From: Terriglobales bacterium
Lineage (GTDB): Bacteria > Acidobacteriota > Terriglobia > Terriglobales > Acidobacteriaceae
Assembly: GCA_035691485.1 (NCBI GenBank)
Contig: DASSIZ010000116.1
Span: forward strand, 1-48,710
Direction: 5' to 3'
DNA: 48,710 nt
Shown here: positions 43,413 to 48,710 of the stretch, one piece after another
Position numbering within the stretch: position 1 is the stretch's first letter
Layout: every line of letters begins with the position of its first letter
Made by a program: the position numbers and the translations under genes
The notes under the pieces: generated by a model
The model's input: only the letters and a program-made list of their open reading frames with translations
Told to the model about the DNA's origin: nothing
The model's database searches: none

Positions 43413-45044
43413 TTAGCGTGTATCCGCGGCAGCAATTTCGCGCCTCAGGCGGACATTCTGGATCGAGTCTATTTCCAGCACTGCCACCCACTGCTGCCGG
43501 CGCTGTTGCTGGAAGACGATGCGGGCGCCCAGGATGCGCGCAACCAGTTCTGGAGGCAGATCGCGATGGTAGCCGAAGAAGCGCTCTTGCAAGCGCTCCC
43601 ACCCAGGAATACGGAGCAGGTTGCGCGGCTCGTACTTGGTGGAGAAGACCAGTGCGCCGCGGAAATGGGTGCGAGCGTCGGAGGCGGCCAGGACCTGCGG
43701 GGTGGAGAAATCATCAATGCGCACGATGGCCACGGGTTGAGGAACGTAACCGAGCCAGGGGCGGGTAAGCTCGTCGGACGCCGGCCAAGCGGTCAAGACA
43801 CGTCCCGCAGGGAAACGCTGGGCAGCAAATGCGTCCGCCGCCTGGTGCAAGCGAACGTAATCGGACCAGGCGAGATTGTCCTCGGGCGCGAAGCGATAAG
43901 GAGGATTCGTGACCAGCGCCAGGAGGAAACCGCCACAGATGATCGCGACAAAGGCTGGCCACCACGGAACGCGGCGTCGCAGCGTGGAAATACAGAGGAT
44001 CACCACAAGCGGGTAGACAGGGAGGAGGTAACGCGCGAGGACGGCGCCTCCGAGAATGGCAAGCGCGACAAGATGAACCAAGATCAGAAGGTAAAAGACA
44101 GCCTGCACGGGCGGTGCAATCGCCTGGCGCCGGGATGCGTCACCATCCGAGCGGGGCTCGAGAAACATGGCCAGCGCCGCGGCCAGCGTGAGCAGGACCA
44201 TGTTCATGTAGCCAAGAAGGTGCCAGAGGCGCAGGGCGAATGCGGCCAGGAAGCGCACCGGGTTCAGAGTCGAGCCGAGATTGTAGCGAAAGAATTCCGG
44301 ATTGCCGAACACATGCCCGGTATGGGCGAAGTGAAAGGCGAACCAGGCGCAGAGCGGAACGGTCGCAAGCATAAGCGAAAGAGATCGGGCGATCGGGCGA
44401 TCTGGGAATCCGGCGATCAGACTCGCTGATTGTCGTTTGCCGATTACGACGCAAATCAACTCCCATGCAAACAGCGACAGCGGCACCAGTATCGCGGTTT
44501 CCTTTGCCAGGCAGGCCAGCGCAAACAGCGCGATCGCGGGGGGTCGCCGTTCCGCGAGGTCGAAATAAAGGCCCCAAAGGAGGAGGCAGGCCGCGGCCAT
44601 GTCCAGGTGCGCCATGGCGCTTTGCGAAAAGAAGACCGGGAACAGCGCGGTGTTGATGACGGAGGCAAGCGCGACTGCCGGGTTGGAGACGCGCCGGGCG
44701 AGGCGATCCACGGCCAGCAGGGTGAACGCTGCTACCAGCAGCATGGCACCGCGGGTGACGGCGGGCGAATAGCCGAACACCTTCCACGCTGCCGCCAGGT
44801 AGGCCATCACCAGCGGCGGATGCGCGTTGGTGAGGGTGGTGTGCGGGATCAGGGCGCCGGTCAGGTAGAGATCGCGAGCCGCGGGTATGTAGTAGCCCGC
44901 CTCATCCCAGAAATAAGGCAATGGCAGAAGAGGGAAGTGGGTGAGCAGGAGCGCGAGCAGAAGCAGCGCGAAAATTATGGCGCCGCGGCCAACCACGGCC
45001 GCCGATTCCGTGGTCAGCGACGCAGGCGCGGAAGTGATCGGCAC
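43413..45044 (-). CDS. GT39 family glycosyltransferase (ArnT/PMT-like)
   Basis: This 543-residue inner-membrane protein has about ten transmembrane helices and the GT-C layout. The first periplasmic loop carries the catalytic-type acidic pair in PYFWDEAGYYIPAARDLYLTG, followed by TNAHPPLVMAYLAAAWKVFG. Such enzymes transfer a sugar from a polyprenyl-phosphate donor to protein, lipid A or another envelope acceptor (family knowledge). The donor and acceptor cannot be read from the sequence. The C-terminal periplasmic domain (about 390-543) is soluble. It stands next to udgB in a convergent arrangement. Confidence 0.87.
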   Translation of the reverse strand: MPITSAPASLTTESAAVVGRGAIIFALLLLALLLTHFPLLPLPYFWDEAGYYIPAARDLYLTGALIPHTTLTNAHPPLVMAYLAAAWKVFGYSPAVTRGAMLLVAAFTLLAVDRLARRVSNPAVALASVINTALFPVFFSQSAMAHLDMAAACLLLWGLYFDLAERRPPAIALFALACLAKETAILVPLSLFAWELICVVIGKRQSASLIAGFPDRPIARSLSLMLATVPLCAWFAFHFAHTGHVFGNPEFFRYNLGSTLNPVRFLAAFALRLWHLLGYMNMVLLTLAAALAMFLEPRSDGDASRRQAIAPPVQAVFYLLILVHLVALAILGGAVLARYLLPVYPLVVILCISTLRRRVPWWPAFVAIICGGFLLALVTNPPYRFAPEDNLAWSDYVRLHQAADAFAAQRFPAGRVLTAWPASDELTRPWLGYVPQPVAIVRIDDFSTPQVLAASDARTHFRGALVFSTKYEPRNLLRIPGWERLQERFFGYHRDLPPELVARILGARIVFQQQRRQQWVAVLEIDSIQNVRLRREIAAADTR

Positions 45045-45093
45045 GCGAAGGATGATACACGCGAAGCAGGCGGGGAATCCGGATTGAATCCCA

Positions 45094-45390
45094 TCAGTTG
45101 ACGCCGCCGGGAACCGCCAGGTGCGGATCGAGCTTGATGTCGCCGAAGGTCTTTTCGTACTGCGAGACGTTCTGCTGCAGGATGCTCATCAGCGCCTTGG
45201 CTTGTTGCGGGCTGAGGTACACGCCCTGGAAATTGCGCACTTCGACCTCGGTCTCGGTGGACTGCTGCAGGGTGCCGAAGACGAGAAAAAAGTCCCAGAC
45301 ATTGACTCGCACCTGTACGCTGTTGGCATAGTTTTCGCGATATTCAGCGGTGTTGACGAGCTTGATATTGGGTTGCGCAGGAAAGGCCAT
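45094..45390 (-). CDS. DUF3467 family small protein
   Basis: This 98-residue soluble protein fits DUF3467: YRENYANSVQVRVNVWDFFLVFG (about 17-39), VEVRNFQGVYLSPQQAKALMSIL (about 49-71), and a helical C-terminus. The function is unknown. It is followed on the same strand, after 49 bases, by the GT39 gene, and preceded by the permease. Confidence 0.85.
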   Translation of the reverse strand: MAFPAQPNIKLVNTAEYRENYANSVQVRVNVWDFFLVFGTLQQSTETEVEVRNFQGVYLSPQQAKALMSILQQNVSQYEKTFGDIKLDPHLAVPGGVN

Positions 45391-45443
45391 GGCGGGATTT
45401 TAGCAGGCTTCGGTTGTGGCATCCGGCGGATGGCCAAAGAAAG

Positions 45444-46220
45444 TCAACTCCCGTAAACGCGGTAGAAGAAGTAAGCCGACATGACGAAACCAATGACAAT
45501 CACAACCTGGCGGACCCGTCGAGGATCCATTTTCCGCGCGTAATACGCTCCGCCGTATCCGCCAATCGCGGTACCGGCGACCATGACCAGCGCTTGCGGC
45601 CAGAAGATTGCGCCGGCGACAACGAAGGTCGCAATGGCGACCAGGTTCGAGACACTGACCAGGTAGGTGCGCAGACCGTTAATGGCGTGCATGCTCTCCA
45701 ATCCCATGAGCGCGAACACGGCGGCCACCAGGATCGCCACGCCGGCGCCGAAATATCCGATGTAGATGGAGATGAGCAACAGCAGCACGACGTTCACGGC
45801 GCGGGCGATGGCGGAGACGCGGGGGCGATGTTCGGTGCGCGCGCGCACCCAGCGGGCCACGCGAACGCCATAAATGAACACCAGCGTTCCCATCAGCAGG
45901 AGCCAGGGGACCAGGCGGAGGAAGGTTGCTTGCGGCGTTTTCAGCAGAATGTTGGCGCCTGCCAGACCGCCGGCCATGCCTACGATGGTGAGCAGCGGGA
46001 TCATGCGCAGGTGGACGCCGACCTCGCGCCGGTAGCCGACCGTGCTGGCAACCACGCCCGGCCAGATGGCGACGGTATTGGTGGCGTTGGCCTGGATGGG
46101 CGGGACCCCGGTCAGCAGCAGCGCCGGAAAGGACAGAAAGCTGCCGCCGCCGGAGATGGAGTTGGCGGTGCCGGCCAGGAAAGCGGTGAAGAAAAGAAAG
46201 AGAGCGTCGTGCGCGTGCAC
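45444..46220 (-). CDS. TauE/SafE family sulfite/anion exporter-like permease
   Basis: This protein of about 258 residues has about eight transmembrane helices and the duplicated TauE/SafE motif (AGTANSISGGGSFLSFPALLLTGVPP and its counterpart FGAGVAILVAAVFALMGLESMHAINGLR). Such proteins export sulfite or other small organic sulfur or carboxylate anions; the substrate here is unknown. GTG 46220 is chosen because it begins the first membrane segment at the family's usual position. An earlier ATG at 46340 would add 40 residues encoded in part by a TTGAATCTTGAAATC microrepeat and is unlikely. Confidence 0.85.
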   Translation of the reverse strand: MHAHDALFLFFTAFLAGTANSISGGGSFLSFPALLLTGVPPIQANATNTVAIWPGVVASTVGYRREVGVHLRMIPLLTIVGMAGGLAGANILLKTPQATFLRLVPWLLLMGTLVFIYGVRVARWVRARTEHRPRVSAIARAVNVVLLLLISIYIGYFGAGVAILVAAVFALMGLESMHAINGLRTYLVSVSNLVAIATFVVAGAIFWPQALVMVAGTAIGGYGGAYYARKMDPRRVRQVVIVIGFVMSAYFFYRVYGS

Positions 46221-46224
46221 GACG

Positions 46225-46259
46225 TGAAGATTCAACTTTAGGATTTCAAGATTCAAGAA
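46225..46259. repeat. Degenerate TTGAATC microrepeat before the TauE/SafE gene
   Basis: About 35 bases read on the minus strand as CTTCTTGAATCTTGAAATCCTAAAGTTGAATCTTC. They are made of TTGAATC-like units, similar in style to the microrepeats at 11770 and 13080. They lie just upstream of the chosen start. Confidence 0.5.
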
Positions 46260-46477
46260 GATAGATGGGGAGGAAGGGTGACGCCATAAGCGACGATTTA
46301 CGAGGCAGTAGCTCCAACCACGAAGGGCACTAAGGATCACGAAGATTCTTCGTACCCTGACCAGTGACTCCCTGGATTGACACCATCACTTCAGGCCGTG
46401 ACCCCTCTCACTGACCCAGCAGGGCTTACGGGCTTTATCTGAATGGGAAACACGCGGCGTCGAGGAGGAGTTTCGTC

Positions 46478-46795
46478 ATGTTCACACGAGTCGTCGAGAT
46501 TAAGACCAAGCCCGGAAAAGCACGGGAAGTCTGCCAGACCGTTCACGGCAAGATTCTTTCTACCCTCAAAGCGCAGCCCGGCTTTGTGGACGAGATGGTG
46601 CTCGTATCGGACAGCGAAGGCATCCTGGCGATGAGCATCTGGAAAACCAGGGAAGACGCGGATCGTTACAGTCGTGAGCACTATGCCGAGGTGAACGAGC
46701 TCATCCGCCACCTGGTCCACAGCGCTCCCAAGGTCCACACGTTTGACGTGGAGACCTCCACATTTCACAAGATTGCCAAGGGCATCGCGGCCTGA
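46478..46795 (+). CDS. ABM-fold (antibiotic biosynthesis monooxygenase-like) protein
   Basis: This is a 105-residue ferredoxin-like protein: strand FTRVVEIKTK, helix GKAREVCQTVHGKILSTL, strand GFVDEMVLVSDSEGILAMSIW, then the helix DADRYSREHYAEVNELIRHL. The pattern W.(T/S)R.DA..Y is typical of the family. ATG 46478 is preceded by AGGAG. A small GC hairpin (CCGCCG/CGGCGG, 46799-46814) lies just after the stop and may weakly terminate. No neighbour suggests a substrate. The gap 46341-46477 shows nothing else. Confidence 0.8.
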   Translation: MFTRVVEIKTKPGKAREVCQTVHGKILSTLKAQPGFVDEMVLVSDSEGILAMSIWKTREDADRYSREHYAEVNELIRHLVHSAPKVHTFDVETSTFHKIAKGIAA

Positions 46796-46836
46796 GCCGC
46801 CGCTCTCCGGCGGTTAGGCGCAAGACTGGCGCAACG

Positions 46837-46861
46837 AAAAGGCGCGGCCTCTCAGCCGCGC
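46837..46861 (-). terminator. Intrinsic terminator of the tRNA-Leu gene
   Basis: On the minus strand, GCGCGGC (46861-46855) pairs with GCCGCGC (46848-46842) around a 6-base loop, followed by CTTTT. It lies 10 bases past the 3' end of the tRNA. Confidence 0.75.
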
Positions 46862-46870
46862 GAAACCCTT

Positions 46871-46955
46871 TGGTGCGAAAGGGGGGATTCGAACCCCCAT
46901 GGGTTTCCCCGCCAGATCCTAAGTCTGGTGCGTCTGCCAATTCCGCCACTCTCGC
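46871..46955 (-). tRNA. tRNA-Leu (anticodon UAG)
   Basis: The minus strand folds as a class II tRNA with a 7-bp acceptor stem (GCGAGAG/CTTTCGC, one G-T pair), a D arm, an anticodon arm with loop CTTAGGA (anticodon TAG, reading CUA codons and probably other CUN), a short variable arm (GGG/CCC) and a T arm with TTCGAAT. The CCA end is encoded. A terminator follows. A tyrosine-recombinase remnant ends 17 bases upstream of its 5' end. Confidence 0.96.
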
Positions 46956-46972
46956 ATCTGAACATAACTTAC

Positions 46973-47266
46973 TCAATTCGCATTGGTTGCTGCAAGTTCC
47001 GGCTGCGGTACTGATGCCCGATTCTGGTGCACCTCAGTGAAATTCTGCCCAACTTCTGCCCAAACTTTTTTCCCGGCTTCGATCTTAAGAGCGGCGTCAT
47101 TCAGGTCAGACTCGCTCACGACGTTATAGCGGTCAAATACGCTGCGCGTTTTATGCCCGCTGATTTTCATGCAAACAACTTCGGGAATGCCACGGCGGAC
47201 CATGTTGCGGACGCTGGACCGCCGCAGATCGTGGAACAGCAGTCCAGGGCACCCGGCAGCGCGGGG
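46973..47266 (-). pseudogene. Tyrosine recombinase (phage-type integrase) C-terminal remnant
   Basis: About 95 residues match the end of a tyrosine recombinase: the HxxR box ([17 protein letters not shown]), the later His box [10 protein letters not shown] and the nucleophile Tyr in DRYNVVSE, followed by a charged tail. The N-terminal domain and the first catalytic Arg are absent. Upstream of about 47270 the frame runs straight into the terminator hairpin of the neighbouring gene, so the protein is cut off there. This is a relic of an integrative element next to tRNA-Leu, and it cannot be an active integrase. Confidence 0.85.
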
Positions 47267-47274
47267 AAATGCAC

Positions 47275-47297
47275 AAAAAAGCCCGCCGAAGCGGGCT
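47275..47297 (-). terminator. Intrinsic terminator of the Fn3-DUF5648 gene
   Basis: On the minus strand AGCCCGC-TTCG-GCGGGCT is followed by TTTTT: a 7-bp stem closed by the very stable UUCG tetraloop. It lies about 90 bases after the Fn3-DUF5648 stop and directly before the integrase remnant. Confidence 0.87.
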
Positions 47298-47388
47298 GAG
47301 TGCAAACTGTCGGGTAACACTACTCTGCTACGTTCTTCTGCCCCTCCGAGCCTCTTGTCTTAGGAGACTACCGTGGTTTCAGATGCCG

Positions 47389-48588
47389 CTATCGCTGATG
47401 CCGCCAGTCTCTTCTATTGCTGCCAGATGTACCTTGCTGCCAGATGTACCCGGCAATGCCTTCATCGCGCCAGCCTTGTTGTACGTCCGCTTGCTGTTCT
47501 TGTGGATTGGCGGTGTAGAAGTGTTTGTTACCCCTTAGCATTCGATACAGGGGCACGGTGCCGGGCTGCTGACTGCTTGCGATATAACCAGCAATCCCTT
47601 CGTCCTGGTAACCGTTGGCCATTGCCGATTGCCGCTCTGGCGCGCTTGTCGTATAGAAGTGGTCGCCGGTTTTGGGATTCATTAGGCGGTAGAACGGGTC
47701 CGTCCCCGGTGCTTGGGTTCGCTGAACATACCCGGCAATTCCCTCTCGTTGGTAGCCGCCGCTGGACACGGCTTGGCTTAACTCCGAGTAATTCGAAGTG
47801 AACACATGATCGCCTGTAGTCGGGGACACACCGCGATAAAGTGGAACTTTGTCGCCACCGCTGGCATTTGCGGCATTGGTCGTAAACTGCGCGACCTGGC
47901 TCTTGACTTCCGTGCCCGTGCCTTCGCCCTGGCCGGAATCGACTGCGAAATAGTAGGTCGTGTTCGGCTGCAGGTTGTTGATGGTCACACGGTGGGTCAC
48001 GTGCTGGCCATTGCCCGCGGAGCGATCGTAGGGAGCCTGCGCCGTCTGGCTCAGGTTGTTCGGGTCGGTGCTGTAGCGCACCAGCGAACTGCCGCCAGTG
48101 CTGGTGGTCCAGGCGATTTCCGCCTTATCGGTGCCGACGTATTCCACCCGCGGGCCATCGGTGATCTGCAGCGCTGCCGAGCCACCCTGGTCTGAGGTCC
48201 CGCCCTTGGTGGCGAAGGACTGTACCGAGCTCTTGGCTTCGGTGCCGGTGCCTTGTCCCTGGGCGGAATCGACCATGAAGTAGTACTTGGTATTCGGCTG
48301 CAGGTTCTTGATCTTCACGCGATGGGTAACATGTTGACTGCCTTCCCCTCGAGCGTACGGTTCCTGGGCGGTCTGGTCCAGGTTGTTTGGATCCGTGCCA
48401 TAGCGCAGGACGGTGCTGCCACCGGTGCTCGTTGTCCAAGCAATCTCTGCGCTATTGGTTTCTACGTCCTCGATGACAGGACCGTTGGTGATAGTGAGTG
48501 GCTGAGTCTGCGCTGCTACGATTACCGGCTGCAACAGCAGAACAGCAAACGCAAGTAAAGAAACGGAGTAGTTTCGAAGGGAACTCAT
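47389..48588 (-). CDS. Secreted protein with two Fn3 repeats and a C-terminal DUF5648 domain
   Basis: This protein of about 399 residues has a signal peptide (NYSVSLLAFAVLLLQPVIVAAQ), then two fibronectin type III-like domains of about 95 residues (about 30-125 and 135-235) that share ITDGP.(V/I)E, AEIAWTTSTGGS, HVTHRV.I.NLQPNT.YYF and VDS.QG.GTGTE. A DUF5648 domain (about 245-385) has three EGIAGY motifs and the HFYT-type signatures. It is probably extracellular and binds carbohydrate or another surface ligand; no catalytic residues are visible. ATG 48588 follows a strong GGAGGAG site; an earlier ATG at 48621 would precede it. The gene ends before a strong terminator. Confidence 0.87.
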   Translation of the reverse strand: MSSLRNYSVSLLAFAVLLLQPVIVAAQTQPLTITNGPVIEDVETNSAEIAWTTSTGGSTVLRYGTDPNNLDQTAQEPYARGEGSQHVTHRVKIKNLQPNTKYYFMVDSAQGQGTGTEAKSSVQSFATKGGTSDQGGSAALQITDGPRVEYVGTDKAEIAWTTSTGGSSLVRYSTDPNNLSQTAQAPYDRSAGNGQHVTHRVTINNLQPNTTYYFAVDSGQGEGTGTEVKSQVAQFTTNAANASGGDKVPLYRGVSPTTGDHVFTSNYSELSQAVSSGGYQREGIAGYVQRTQAPGTDPFYRLMNPKTGDHFYTTSAPERQSAMANGYQDEGIAGYIASSQQPGTVPLYRMLRGNKHFYTANPQEQQADVQQGWRDEGIAGYIWQQGTSGSNRRDWRHQR

Positions 48589-48710
48589 AGATCTCCTCCA
48601 GCAGTAGAGCGCGAAGCTCAACTAGCGTGTTAGATGTAACTGGACTACACCGTTCTGTCTCGGACGAAATATTCTACGGCCAATGCCCACATGGAACTGC
48701 AGCTTCGATG

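Noticed and set aside
46871-46955. Search for a duplicated tRNA 3' end (attL/attR pair)
   Set aside because: The 3' end sequence of tRNA-Leu occurs only once in the window, so element boundaries cannot be drawn.

Overview
The window is GC-rich (roughly 60-65% by eye), densely coded, and reads as a stretch of chromosome from an Acidobacteriota (Terriglobia-like) soil bacterium. That placement is inference. It rests on the mix of family members (S46 dipeptidyl peptidase, HemQ-type coproheme decarboxylase next to a second chlorite-dismutase-fold protein, bacterial inositol-3-phosphate synthase, DUF3467, DUF5648, a TonB with a long cytoplasmic head) and on frequent GTG/TTG starts. No rRNA, phage module or CRISPR array is present. 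Very long antisense open frames are GC shadows of real genes.

Layout. 1-2.0 kb (+): end of an unknown gene, the FAD/[4Fe-4S] subunit of a 4-hydroxybenzoyl-CoA reductase-like molybdoenzyme, and an amidohydrolase coupled to it. 2.1-4.3 kb (-): secreted S46 dipeptidyl peptidase with a structured leader. 4.5-8.6 kb (+): citrate synthase, glutamine-dependent NAD synthetase and a DsbA-like thioredoxin protein with a duplicated N-terminal domain. 8.7-17 kb (-): HAD phosphatase, YmdB-type phosphoesterase, oligopeptide-binding lipoprotein, AnmK, NagZ and MutS; AnmK, NagZ and perhaps the binding protein form a peptidoglycan-recycling group. 17-18.4 kb (+): a GalT-fold protein lacking the nucleophilic histidine, and a small unknown.

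18.5-25.1 kb is a tetrapyrrole region: hemX-hemA-hemC-hemD (+), then nth and a chlorite-dismutase-fold protein without the heme-ligating His (-), and divergently hemQ/chdC with all key residues. This points to the coproporphyrin-dependent route to heme. 25-30 kb holds small unknowns, DedA, an NTF2-like secreted protein, DUF3592, an SDR and inositol-3-phosphate synthase. 30-33.4 kb holds an M48 metalloprotease, two small proteins and an ECF sigma/zinc anti-sigma pair. 33.6-40.5 kb holds a GAF protein and a TPR lytic transglycosylase, meeting lspA-ileS head-on. 41-46.8 kb holds TonB (behind a sigma-54-like promoter), two ABM-fold monooxygenase-like proteins, family 5 uracil-DNA glycosylase, a GT39 glycosyltransferase, DUF3467 and a TauE/SafE permease. 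The right end has tRNA-Leu(UAG) with a tyrosine-recombinase remnant, then a secreted protein with two Fn3 repeats and a DUF5648 tail.

Common themes are envelope and peptidoglycan turnover (lytic transglycosylase, NagZ, AnmK, peptide-binding lipoprotein, LspA) and heme synthesis. The most unusual items are the GalT homologue with HPT in place of HPH, the His-less chlorite-dismutase paralogue opposite hemQ, two CRP-like palindromes, the sigma-54-like promoter before tonB, and a set of degenerate microrepeats in the gaps between genes.
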